From positions 565,133 to 629,132 of the forward strand of contig NZ_KB913017.1 of the NCBI RefSeq assembly GCF_000383975.1: 64,000 bases of DNA, given 5' to 3'. Made by a program: the position numbers and the translations under genes. Below, piece after piece: positions 53,485-61,771 of the stretch. The stretch comes from Natronorubrum tibetense GA33. Lineage in GTDB: Archaea; Halobacteriota; Halobacteria; Halobacteriales; Natrialbaceae. The notes under the pieces were generated by a model. That model worked only from the letters and a program-made list of their open reading frames with translations, did no database searches and was not told the DNA's origin. Every line of letters begins with the position of its first letter. The stretch's first letter is position 1.

Positions 53485-53624
53485 TAGCGGCGCCCCCAGA
53501 CGGTCACGCTTCCGTCACCACGCTGTTCGTCGATCACCGAGAGCGCGTACGCGACGAGCGGGATAATCACCATCAGTGCTAGCACGATCGCCGTGAGAAG
53601 TGGTAACCCGAGTATTGCTGTCAT
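53484..53624 (-). CDS. 46-residue membrane protein, symporter partner
   Basis: Reading from ATG 53624, the minus strand gives MTAILGLPLLTAIVLALMVI followed by IPLVAYALSVIDEQRGDG and ends SVTVWGRR, TAA at 53484-53486. One long helix spans about residues 4-30, with a polar tail. The stop and the next ATG share the A of TAATG, so translation of the symporter is coupled to it. A TATA box lies about 30 bp upstream. Small accessory membrane proteins precede some SSS transporters (for example YhdT with PanF); this may be an analogous partner, by position only. Confidence 0.75.
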   Translation of the reverse strand: MTAILGLPLLTAIVLALMVIIPLVAYALSVIDEQRGDGSVTVWGRR

Positions 53625-53648
53625 CGGTTCGTCTCTCCCAGTAGTGGG

Positions 53649-53657
53649 GTATAAAAA
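53649..53657 (-). promoter_or_regulatory. TATA box for the symporter operon
   Basis: TTTTTATAC on the minus strand lies about 27 bp before ATG 53624, so the small membrane gene is probably leaderless and the first gene of the operon. Confidence 0.6.
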
Positions 53658-53706
53658 CACCCCCTAATGGAGGACCATGGTGTCGTTCGGGTGGACTCAC
53701 TACGGT

Positions 53707-53722
53707 CCGGTCGAACGACCGG
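53707..53722. promoter_or_regulatory. Palindrome between divergent symporter and regulator genes
   Basis: CCGGTCGAACGACCGG is a 7-bp inverted repeat with a 2-nt centre. It lies between the two divergent promoters and could be an operator for the HTH_10 protein encoded to the right. Confidence 0.35.
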
Positions 53723-53826
53723 TCGAAGCCGTTACACAAATCTTTCGAATTTGGCCGCATCTGTCTCTCTGGCAACCATATTCGGATAGTAACCGTTATA
53801 CGGGTTGTGACAAGATAGCACGCCAG

Positions 53827-54549
53827 ATGAGTATCGAACCGACCGAGGCCAGTGGCGTTTGTCTCACGCTCGAGATCTGGCATCCGAACTGCTGGACGAC
53901 CAGAGTGACTGCCGACACCGATTCGGGGCTGCTCGGACACACGGTGTATACCGCCGCTGACGGCACGGTCAACGGTCACTTCACCGTCTACGGAAATACT
54001 ACCGACGCTGTCGAGGGGTGTATCGCGGAGATCAAAGATACTCCGCTAACGGGCGACGTAACGGTCATGCAACGCCGCCACGACTTCACCCACGAGATTG
54101 CCGCGCCCGGCAACGCGACCCAGGACATCTTCGTCGAGTACGATCCGGACAACAGCATCACCGACTCGCTCGTCTCCCGTGGATTCATTTATAACGCCCC
54201 GATCCACATCCACGACGGCGACGAGTACTGGCCGCTGTTTCTCGCCGATCCGAACCGCGAGGATCTCCATGCCAGCCTGGAATCGCTCCGCACCGAGGAG
54301 GACGCCGACATCTCGATCCAGAAGATCACTCGATCGCAGTCGGCCGCCGAGTCGAAAGTGGACCTGCTCTCGGCCCGTCAGCGGGAAATCCTCGAACTTG
54401 CCTGTAGTCGAGGTTACTACGGCTGGCCGCGGACAGTCTCGCTCGAGGAACTGGCGACCGAACTCGACGTTTCCAAACCGACGCTTCTAGAGCACCTCCG
54501 AAAGGCCGAAGCGAAGATCCTCAACGCCGAACTCGAGGCGAACAGATAG
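53827..54549 (+). CDS. HTH_10 (bacterio-opsin activator-like) regulator
   Basis: A 240-residue regulator starting MSIEPTEASGVCLTLEIW at ATG 53827. The N-terminal domain has cysteines in GVCLTLEIWHPNCWTTRV and further Cys in VEGCIAEIKD; these could bind metal or sense redox, as inference only. The C-terminal HTH_10 region is LSARQREILELACSRGYYGWPRTVSLEELATELDVSKPTLLEHLRKAEAKI (about 180-232). A TATA-like GTTATACG is about 27 bp upstream. Placed divergently from the SSS symporter operon, it may control it. Confidence 0.8.
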   Translation: MSIEPTEASGVCLTLEIWHPNCWTTRVTADTDSGLLGHTVYTAADGTVNGHFTVYGNTTDAVEGCIAEIKDTPLTGDVTVMQRRHDFTHEIAAPGNATQDIFVEYDPDNSITDSLVSRGFIYNAPIHIHDGDEYWPLFLADPNREDLHASLESLRTEEDADISIQKITRSQSAAESKVDLLSARQREILELACSRGYYGWPRTVSLEELATELDVSKPTLLEHLRKAEAKILNAELEANR

Positions 54550-54629
54550 GCTCCGTTCGAATCGGTTTGACCGAATTTTTATCGATCGCTGATCCGGAAC
54601 GCTCTATCGGGATCTCACACGCCGCTGGC

Positions 54630-55598
54630 TCAGAAGGGGATGTCCGTCCCTAAATCGTCCGTTTGTGCGCGCTCGTAGACGGTCGCCGCTGCAGTCAGGT
54701 CCATGACCGCACTCCCGACGCTTTTGACCACCGTGAGCCCGTCTGCTGGCTCGTCGGGGCGCTCGCCCGTGAAGGCGTCCGCCAGCGGGTGGAGATCCCC
54801 CTCGGACCAGACCGTGCCGCGAAGATCGCCCGTTTCGATCGCTTCGCCCGGAACGTCGGCGAACACCCGATCGGCGCGATCGACGAGATCGGTCTCGAGT
54901 TCCTGCATCGACGCGTTGTAGGCACCAACCGCGATGACGAGTTCCGCATCCGTCTCGGCGGCCGAGAAGACCGGTTTCGTGCTCGTCGTCGCCGTCAGGA
55001 CGACGGTCGCCTCCGAGACGGCGTCGGCCGGCGTTTCGACCGCCTCGGCCGGAATGCCGTCGGCACGGAGATCCGCTGCGCACTCGTCTTTCGAGTCGCT
55101 GGGCGAGTATATCGAGACGGAGTCGAGAGCAGACGTCGCGTCGATCGCTCGCGTCTGCCACCGAGCCTGCACACCGGCTCCGATGACACCCAGTCGAACC
55201 GGTTCCGAGGCGAGCGCTCCGGCTGCAAGCCCGCCGACGCAGCCGGTTCGGACGTTCGTTATCCGTGTTCCCGGCATATACGCGACTGGCGTTCCGTCTC
55301 GAGCGTCGGTAAGTGCGATCTGTGCCCGAATCGTCGGCAGTCCCCGTGATTCGTTGCCCTCGTGGACGCTCGCGAGTTTCGTCACGTAGTACTCCTCGCC
55401 GTGGACGTACGCCGGCATCGTTAGGGCAGTGCCAAGCGGTTCGTCGCCGTCGAGGCCCGTTCCGACCGGAAAGTGCGGCCGATCGGGTCGTTCGACGTTC
55501 CCCGCAGCCTGTTCGACGAGCGCAGTTTCGACGGCGGGGAGAACCGACTCGACGTCACAGCACGACTCGACCTCGTCCGCAGTGAGAACCGTGACCAT
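54630..55598 (-). CDS. Ornithine cyclodeaminase/mu-crystallin family protein
   Basis: A 322-residue NAD-dependent protein. Motifs: YYVTKLASVHEGNESRGLPTI (substrate binding), TGCVGGLAAGAL and the Rossmann loop LGVIGAGVQARWQTRAI (about 135-150). The family includes ornithine cyclodeaminase, archaeal alanine dehydrogenase, ketimine reductase and others, so the reaction cannot be fixed. The preferred description is amino acid dehydrogenase or cyclodeaminase. It ends 81 bp from the regulator and is convergent with it. GTG is not used; ATG 55598. Confidence 0.8.
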   Translation of the reverse strand: MVTVLTADEVESCCDVESVLPAVETALVEQAAGNVERPDRPHFPVGTGLDGDEPLGTALTMPAYVHGEEYYVTKLASVHEGNESRGLPTIRAQIALTDARDGTPVAYMPGTRITNVRTGCVGGLAAGALASEPVRLGVIGAGVQARWQTRAIDATSALDSVSIYSPSDSKDECAADLRADGIPAEAVETPADAVSEATVVLTATTSTKPVFSAAETDAELVIAVGAYNASMQELETDLVDRADRVFADVPGEAIETGDLRGTVWSEGDLHPLADAFTGERPDEPADGLTVVKSVGSAVMDLTAAATVYERAQTDDLGTDIPF

Positions 55599-55730
55599 AG
55601 CAAAGATGGCTCGACGGAAGCACTAAAGTAATACTCCCTAATCGCCGACCGAGAGACACCTCCGTCCGTTCGGCTCGGGTTCACGACGACTCGAGACCGG
55701 CCCCGAAGCGGCTTCCGGGTGAGAACCGCG

Positions 55731-56945
55731 CTACTGCGAAGGGATATCGTCCGTCGAATCGACGCTGACGCGATCGTGGATGTGCCCCTCGCGGGTTCGC
55801 AGGTGATCCGGCGTCCGGTCGTTGGACACCGAAAGCACCTCCGCCACGATACTGTGTGCGATCTGGTAGGGTGAACCGCCGCCGAGATCGAGACCCATCG
55901 GCGTGTACAGCGACGACAGCGCCGCGTCGTCGAACGTCGTCCCCTCGCTCTCGAACGCCTCGACCATCTCCTCGAATCGCTTGTGTGGCCCCATCAGCCC
56001 CACGTACGGAACGGGCGAGTCGAGCAACCGTTCGACCGTTAGCCGATCGTCGACGAAGTTGTGCGTCATGACGACCGCGTACGTGCAATCGTCGAGATCG
56101 ATCGCCTCGTCGATCGAGGCTGGCGACGTCGTCACCGTCGCGTCGGCGTCGGGGAACCGCGCCTGGAGATCGACGCTTCCGCGAAAGCTGACCACGGTAA
56201 CCCGGAAGTCGTTCTTCGCGGCCAGTTCGGTGACCGGCCCGACATCGTGGCCGGAACCGAAGATGACCAGCTCCGTCGGGGCCGCGAGACCGTCGATAAA
56301 CACCTCGAGTTGCGTACCCGAAACGTCGAGTTCGACGGTATCGGCTCGGCCGCGCTCGGCGAGATCGGCCGCTGGGCCCGTGAGTTCATCGGGCCACGCC
56401 GTCGCCGGCTCGCCGTCCGGCGTCGCGAGGAGTCCTTCGTCGGGATGGTAGTACGCCCGATCGCCGCGAGCGAGGAGCGCGTCTCCGCCATCTCTTCGGT
56501 CTCTTCCGTCCCCCTCATCTCCCCCGTCCCCGCCCTCGAGCACGGTGAGAACGGCCACGCTTCGACCCTCGTCGAACGCCTCGACGGCCGGCCGGTAGGC
56601 GTCGGTCAGCGGCTCGAGCAGGACGTCGATGATTCCGTTACAGCCGACGCCGAGGCCCCAGACATCGTCGTCGTCCTCCATCAGATCGTACGTCACCAGC
56701 TCCGGCCGGCCGCGTTCGCGAACCGACTCCGCCGCGACGAGCAGTTCGTCCTCGAGACAGCCGGCCGTAATGCTGCCGACGCCCTCGCCCGCTTCGTCGA
56801 GGAGCATCTTCGCGCCCGGCCGCCGGTAGGCGTTCCCCTCGACGTCGACGATCGTCGCGAGGACGTCGGTCCTGTCCCCATCGAGTCGTTCGTGAACGCG
56901 CTGTACCACCTCGGTTTCCGGAACGCTCCAGTTACTTCGTGTCAT
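55731..56945 (-). CDS. XdhC/CoxI family molybdenum-enzyme maturation protein
   Basis: A 404-residue protein. The N-terminal XdhC domain has LATIVDVEGNAYRRPGAKMLL and SITAGCLEDELL with the conserved Cys near 63, and GVGCNGIIDVLLEP. The C-terminal Rossmann domain begins ELVIFGSGHDVGPVTELA and has YVGLMGPHKR. XdhC proteins bind molybdenum cofactor and insert or sulfurate it into xanthine dehydrogenase-type enzymes. It is the last gene of the cox-type operon and its start overlaps the stop of the DUF364 gene by 4 bp. Confidence 0.85.
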   Translation of the reverse strand: MTRSNWSVPETEVVQRVHERLDGDRTDVLATIVDVEGNAYRRPGAKMLLDEAGEGVGSITAGCLEDELLVAAESVRERGRPELVTYDLMEDDDDVWGLGVGCNGIIDVLLEPLTDAYRPAVEAFDEGRSVAVLTVLEGGDGGDEGDGRDRRDGGDALLARGDRAYYHPDEGLLATPDGEPATAWPDELTGPAADLAERGRADTVELDVSGTQLEVFIDGLAAPTELVIFGSGHDVGPVTELAAKNDFRVTVVSFRGSVDLQARFPDADATVTTSPASIDEAIDLDDCTYAVVMTHNFVDDRLTVERLLDSPVPYVGLMGPHKRFEEMVEAFESEGTTFDDAALSSLYTPMGLDLGGGSPYQIAHSIVAEVLSVSNDRTPDHLRTREGHIHDRVSVDSTDDIPSQ

Positions 56946-57940
56946 TGGTTCGAATCGCTCCCATCGGTCGTTTCGCTCCGCCGCTCGCTTCGTCTCGTGC
57001 GTTCGTTCGCCGTTGCTGGTCCCCGTAACCCCCGGTCCAGGTCGGCGACGCCATCGGCTACCGTATACACCTTCCGTACGCCGGCGTCGTGCAAGTCAGT
57101 TCCGCACGCCCCACCCCGGACGGCCTCGCGAACCCGATCGGGAGCGACCACGTCGGCCCCGGCGACGACGTCAACACCGGCCTCGAACATTGGTTCCGGA
57201 AGCCCCGACGCCGTCGCGCCGATCAGGACGACCGCCGCTTCCGCCGGTGCGGCCTCGAGATACCGCTCGAGACCGCCGTAGACGAACACGGAGCCGGTGA
57301 TGAATACGACGTCCGCGTCGGCCATCGCCGCGGTCGCTTCGGTCGGCCGGAACGTCGTGATGCGCACGTCGTCTGGCGCGGAGATGGGGCCGACATCTCT
57401 GCGTTCGATCACCCGAACGTCCACGTCCGAGAACTTCCGGAATGCGGGTCTGAAGACGCCAACCGTCGCGATCACGTCTACGCTCGGATCCAACAGCGTC
57501 ATCGGATCCCCGGTCCGCCAGTCGACGAACGGCGCAGACAGTGCGTTGATCGTAGCGACGCCCAGCGCGATTCGAAGCGCGGTGTCTCCGTCCGCCATCG
57601 CGTCGCTACGGGTCGATTCACCCGTCTCGGTGCCGTCACCGTCGCGATCCGATTCATCCCCCGACTCGTCGGGCTCCAGTGTCGCCCACCGGAGGAGCGT
57701 CTCGAGATCCACGTCGTCGGTCGACACCGGCTCCCCCGACGGTCGGTGGGCAAGCCCGGTCGTCCGTACTCTCTCGTCAGACTCCGTGAGTTCGGGTTCG
57801 GAACGGACCGCTGTGCAGACGCCGGCCAGTTCGACCAGCACCGCCGCCTTGCCGATCGTCACGCGCTCCACCGTGACGCCCTCTGTAATCCCGCGACTAC
57901 GGAGTCGGTCGACGATGGCCGGTCGGATGAGGTCGATCAC
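56942..57940 (-). CDS. DUF364/DUF4213 putative metal-chelation domain protein
   Basis: A 332-residue protein starting with GTG at 57940 (overlap with the VWA stop). An N-terminal DUF4213-like domain (VERVTIGKAAVLVELAG...) precedes a Rossmann-like DUF364 domain: DPSVDVIATVGVFRPAF, VRVIERRDVGPISAPDDVRI, ADVVFITGSVFVYGGLERYLEAA and VLIGATASGLPEPMFEAGVDVVAG. The Pfam name 'putative heavy-metal chelation' comes from structure and is unproven. It sits within the CO dehydrogenase maturation operon between CoxE and CoxI, so it probably takes part in cofactor or metal delivery. Confidence 0.75.
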   Translation of the reverse strand: MIDLIRPAIVDRLRSRGITEGVTVERVTIGKAAVLVELAGVCTAVRSEPELTESDERVRTTGLAHRPSGEPVSTDDVDLETLLRWATLEPDESGDESDRDGDGTETGESTRSDAMADGDTALRIALGVATINALSAPFVDWRTGDPMTLLDPSVDVIATVGVFRPAFRKFSDVDVRVIERRDVGPISAPDDVRITTFRPTEATAAMADADVVFITGSVFVYGGLERYLEAAPAEAAVVLIGATASGLPEPMFEAGVDVVAGADVVAPDRVREAVRGGACGTDLHDAGVRKVYTVADGVADLDRGLRGPATANERTRRSERRSETTDGSDSNQ

Positions 57941-59388
57941 TCACGATCACCCCCGCCGTCGGCGCTCTCGACAGCGGATCGCCTGCGCCGGGGATCGTGC
58001 TCGAACCCAACCGGGCCGTCGATCCCGTAGCGCTCGAGCTGTCGCGTCGCCTCGTCGAGATCGGTTGGCGTCGCGAAGCCGAACAGCGCATCCACGTAGG
58101 GGAGGGCGGTCGCCATTCCCCGCGACCGCGGCTCGTACGCCGGCGACACCGCGAGCGGGTTGAGCCAGACGAGCGCGTCGGCCCGGCCCGCGAGCCAGGT
58201 GACGCTCTCCTCGAGGATCTCCTGGTCGCCGACGTCGAGCCCGTCGCTGATGACGACGACGACCGTTCGCCGATCCACCGCGTAGGGATGGCGTCGCCGG
58301 AGTGCATCGAACGCGTCGCCGATCCGCGTCCCGCCGCCCCACTCGATTTCGGCGTCGCGCAGCGCTCCGGCGGGGTCGCCGTCGGCTCGCGCGAACTGCT
58401 CGGTCGCCTCGACGAGGTCCGTGTCGAACAGGAAGACGGACGACCGCCGCGCGGTGGCTTGCAGTCGGTCCGCGACCGCAAGCAGCGTGTCGCGGTCGAT
58501 CGTGTCCAGAACGGAGCCGCTGACATCGATCAGCAGACAGCAGTGGAGTTCGCTCGGCACCCGCTCGCGGGTCGGGAGGTCCACCGCGGTGCCGCCGGTC
58601 CCCAGACTGGCGCGAAGCGCACGCCGGGCGTCGATCCGATCGCCGGTGGCGGCGAGGCGCGTTCGGCGGCCGGGAATCGTCGACAGCGCGTCGAGAAACC
58701 GATCGACTGCGGCGGTCTCGTCGGCAGTCAACGGAGCCGGCGTCGCTTCGACGGGTTCGCGCCGTCCGACGGCGCTGTACAGCCGCGCGTCGTCACCGTC
58801 GTCGCCGTCGGACTCCGGCCGCTCGCCGGTCGCGTGCCTGCGACCGGTCGCGAGACGGACGTCTACGCTCTCGGCCCCGTCGTCCGATTCCGGCGGCGGT
58901 GGTTCCGTCTCCGATGGCACGTCCGATCCCTGTAGCGACGCCGCGTGACGATTCGACTCGTCGGAATTGCCGCCGTCTCGCGCAGGCGAGTCGTCGTGTG
59001 TCGAAATCCGATCGATCCCGGTCCGCAAGCGGTGCCAAAAGGTCGGGAACTCCGCGTCGAAAACGTCAGTATCGGCCGACTCCGTGAGCAGAGTCGCCCG
59101 AAGCGCGTCGGCGGCGACGCCGCGATCGGCGAACCCGACCACGGCGAGCGCTCGTGCACCCTCGAGCGCCCCACTCGCCGGGACGCTAGCGCCCTCGCGG
59201 CGGAGTCGACCCACGAAGCGAACGAGTTCCGTCAGCACGTGTTTGCGCGCCGCCTCGAAGTCCGGGGCCGTGTGACGGCCCGGTGGTTGATCGAGTCCGT
59301 CGTCGTTGGACTCGGTTTCGAGTTCGGCCTCGGTCTCGAGTTTGCCTGCATCCCCCTCGGCCTCGGACGGGTTCCGGCGCGGCGTCAT
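57937..59388 (-). CDS. coxE: VWA domain protein, CoxE-like
   Basis: A 483-residue protein from ATG 59388. The N-terminal half is partly disordered and acidic. The C-terminal VWA domain carries the MIDAS motif LLIDVSGSVLD (Asp288-x-Ser290-x-Ser292), ETDxx and a VVVISDGLDVGDQ segment. It belongs to the CoxE group, which works with a MoxR ATPase (CoxD) to mature CO dehydrogenase or related molybdenum enzymes. Its ATG overlaps the MoxR stop (ATGA). The frame continues upstream to 60207 only by chance over the MoxR gene. Confidence 0.85.
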   Translation of the reverse strand: MTPRRNPSEAEGDAGKLETEAELETESNDDGLDQPPGRHTAPDFEAARKHVLTELVRFVGRLRREGASVPASGALEGARALAVVGFADRGVAADALRATLLTESADTDVFDAEFPTFWHRLRTGIDRISTHDDSPARDGGNSDESNRHAASLQGSDVPSETEPPPPESDDGAESVDVRLATGRRHATGERPESDGDDGDDARLYSAVGRREPVEATPAPLTADETAAVDRFLDALSTIPGRRTRLAATGDRIDARRALRASLGTGGTAVDLPTRERVPSELHCCLLIDVSGSVLDTIDRDTLLAVADRLQATARRSSVFLFDTDLVEATEQFARADGDPAGALRDAEIEWGGGTRIGDAFDALRRRHPYAVDRRTVVVVISDGLDVGDQEILEESVTWLAGRADALVWLNPLAVSPAYEPRSRGMATALPYVDALFGFATPTDLDEATRQLERYGIDGPVGFEHDPRRRRSAVESADGGGDRE

Positions 59389-60434
59389 GGGTCGGGCGCG
59401 TCGGTTCGGTCGCGAGCCGCTGTCGCGGCGTCGCGAAGTCGTTCCAAGAGCGAGCCGTCGATCCGTTCGACATCCTCGACTTCCTTGAGCAGGCAGCCGA
59501 TTGTGCGCTCGATTTCGTCCGCCGAGAGCGACTCGCGGTCGCCTTCGGCTCGCAGTGTGGCCACCGCTCGAGCCCAGTCGAGCGTCTCGGCGACGCCGGG
59601 CCGTTTGAGGAACGATTCCTCTCGCAGGCGTTCGACGACGGCGCACACTTCGGCCGCGATCGCGGCGTCGAGCTCCGGCACCTTGCGGGAGACGATTTCG
59701 TACTCCGTCTCGAACGACGGGGGCTCGACGTGCAAGTAGAGACACCGGCGTTTGAGCGCGTCGCTCAGTCCGCGGGTTCGGTTCGACGTGAGGACGACGA
59801 TCGGCGGATTCTCCGCGCTGACCGTCCCCAGCTCCGGAATCGATACCTGATAATCCGAGAGGAGCTCGAGCAGGAAGGCCTCGAACGCCTCGTCCGCGCG
59901 GTCGATCTCGTCGATCAGCAGGACCGGCGATCGGTCCTCCCCCGCGGTGAGCGCGCGCAGGAGGGGTCGCTCGAGGAGGTACTCGTCGTCGAACACGGAG
60001 CGTGGTCGGTCGGCGTCCGACCCGGAGCTGTCCGGGGTGTCCGTCGCGTTCGACGCGTTCGGTCCATCCAGAGCGCCCGAATCGGCCGTTCCGCCCTCGA
60101 CCGCCCCCGTCGCGCCGACCCGTCCCTCGTTCGACTGGACCGCGAGCAATTGTTTCGTGTAGTTCCACTCGTAGAGCGCGTTTTCGGCGGTCAGCCCCTC
60201 GTAACACTGGAGCCGAATCAGCTCCGTCTCGAACCCCTCGGCGAGGACTTTCCCCAGTTCGGTCTTCCCGCTGCCGGGCGGTCCCTCGACGAGGAGCGGC
60301 CGCCCGAGTTGCAACGCGAGGTACACCGTCGTGACGAGGCGGTCGTCGGCGACGTAGTTCAGTTCCTCGAACCGCTCGCGAAGCGTGGATTCCGAGACCG
60401 TATCGAACGCGATAGTCGGCGTCTCGTCGGTCAT
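59385..60434 (-). CDS. coxD: MoxR AAA+ ATPase, CoxD-like
   Basis: A 349-residue ATPase. Walker A is GPPGSGKT at 51-58 and Walker B is VLLIDEIDRAD at 171-181, with a VVLTSNRTRGLSDALKRRC sensor-1/arginine-finger region and a C-terminal helical lid. An acidic 40-residue insertion (about 105-145, GATGAVEGGTADSGALDGPN...) separates the two Walker motifs. In Oligotropha CoxD is needed to mature the Cu-S-Mo active site. It overlaps the neighbours at both ends: ATG with the XdhC-YHS stop and TGA with the CoxE start. Confidence 0.9.
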   Translation of the reverse strand: MTDETPTIAFDTVSESTLRERFEELNYVADDRLVTTVYLALQLGRPLLVEGPPGSGKTELGKVLAEGFETELIRLQCYEGLTAENALYEWNYTKQLLAVQSNEGRVGATGAVEGGTADSGALDGPNASNATDTPDSSGSDADRPRSVFDDEYLLERPLLRALTAGEDRSPVLLIDEIDRADEAFEAFLLELLSDYQVSIPELGTVSAENPPIVVLTSNRTRGLSDALKRRCLYLHVEPPSFETEYEIVSRKVPELDAAIAAEVCAVVERLREESFLKRPGVAETLDWARAVATLRAEGDRESLSADEIERTIGCLLKEVEDVERIDGSLLERLRDAATAARDRTDAPDP

Positions 60435-61636
60435 GGTGATGTCAGTTCCTCGTCTTCGACCGCCTCGAGATAGTCGTCGGGATCGGTCCGGAAGCTGTCG
60501 GCGCAGCCGTGACAGCAGAAGTGGTAGGTCGCCCCCTCGTGCGTGACGCCCGGCGCGTCGGCGGGATCGACGGTCATGCCGCAGACGGGATCGACTGCCG
60601 ACTCGTCCGTCACGTCGTTCGGGTCGTTCACGCTGTCCGGGTCGGTCGCTCCGCTCGTCGCTGTTTCGGTCTCGCTGCCGCCACCTCCGCAGCAGGCGTC
60701 ACCCCCTCCATCGCCGGCGTCGATGGTCGTTAACGCGTCCTCGAGACCGCCCGCCTGATGGGACGACCCCGTCACCATCCCCGTGTCGGCCCGCACGTCG
60801 ATCAGTTCGGCGAGCACGCTCGTCGCAATCTCCGCCCCCGTTTTAGCCGAGATATCGACGCCCGCGGGGTTCGTGATCGCGTCTCGGACCGCGTCGGGTT
60901 CTTCGTCGAGGAGCCCCGCGGCCCGCTCGACGACCGTCTCAGCGCGCGCGTCGCTCGCTACGAGCCCGATGTACGGCGCGTCCGCGAGAACGCCCGCCGC
61001 GACGGCGCGAGCGTCGTACTCGCCCATAGAAGCCGCGACGACGAACGGTCCGGGGCCGACGGATTCGGCGATCGAGTCGGGCTCGAGCGTCGAGAGCACC
61101 GTCACATCCGGTGGAACGTCTCCTCCACCTCCTTCGGGATCGACGACCGTCACGTCGACGGCGAGTTCGCTCGCCAGTCTGGCGAGCGAGCGTGCGATAG
61201 GCGACCCACCCACCACGAGGAGTTGCGTTGTTGGAATCACCGGCTCGATAAACACCTCGAGGGTACCCTCGCTCTGACACGTCATCGGAAACGCCTCGAG
61301 TCCGGGGCGATCGATCTCCGCGGGATCCGGTGCGAGACCGATCAGGCGGGGCTCCCCGTCGGCGATGGCCGCTCGAGCCTCGCTCTCGACCCGCGACTGC
61401 GCGCAGGCCGCCCCGCCAACCCAGCCGACGAGGTCGCCGTCGGCCGTGAGGAGCGCCCGGTCGCCGACGTTGGCCGACACCGGCGCTTCGCGGCGGACGA
61501 CGGTGGCTCGGGCGTAGGGCGTCCCGCACTCGGCGAGCGCTCGCTCGCGCTCTGCGAGTTCGCCGTCGCTTACGGCGTCGGCTCGGTCGGTCGTCGACTC
61601 GATGTTCGTGGTCGCGTGTGATGTTTCTTCGGTCAT
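60431..61636 (-). CDS. XdhC-like protein fused to a C-terminal YHS domain
   Basis: A 401-residue protein. Residues about 30-115 are the XdhC domain (ARATVVRREAPVSANVGDRALL, GGAACAQSRVE) and residues about 130-290 a Rossmann-like XdhC_C domain (QLLVVGGSPIARSLARL). A Gly/Cys-rich linker (DACCGGGGS) leads to a YHS domain from 349: DPVCGMTVDP...YHFCCHGCADSF with Cys352, Cys374, Cys375 and Cys378. YHS domains are metal-binding and often accompany copper proteins. CoxF/XdhC handles the molybdenum cofactor. The fusion joins both functions next to coxL. ATGA overlaps the MoxR gene. Confidence 0.85.
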   Translation of the reverse strand: MTEETSHATTNIESTTDRADAVSDGELAERERALAECGTPYARATVVRREAPVSANVGDRALLTADGDLVGWVGGAACAQSRVESEARAAIADGEPRLIGLAPDPAEIDRPGLEAFPMTCQSEGTLEVFIEPVIPTTQLLVVGGSPIARSLARLASELAVDVTVVDPEGGGGDVPPDVTVLSTLEPDSIAESVGPGPFVVAASMGEYDARAVAAGVLADAPYIGLVASDARAETVVERAAGLLDEEPDAVRDAITNPAGVDISAKTGAEIATSVLAELIDVRADTGMVTGSSHQAGGLEDALTTIDAGDGGGDACCGGGGSETETATSGATDPDSVNDPNDVTDESAVDPVCGMTVDPADAPGVTHEGATYHFCCHGCADSFRTDPDDYLEAVEDEELTSP

Positions 61637-61771
61637 TTCATGATGTCTACGCCTCGTTCCCCGGCGTCACGAGGGGTGGTGCGGGCGAATTCCGTCGTGG
61701 GACCGCTCGCAGCCATCGGTGGCCCCGACGAGCGCTCGGGTGCCGGGACGTACGTTTGCTCATCGTGGCTG

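Noticed and set aside
57937-60207. 756-codon minus frame extending the VWA protein upstream
   Set aside because: The extra N-terminal part lies over the MoxR gene in another frame and is Arg/Pro-rich nonsense. The true start at 59388 shows an ATGA overlap.
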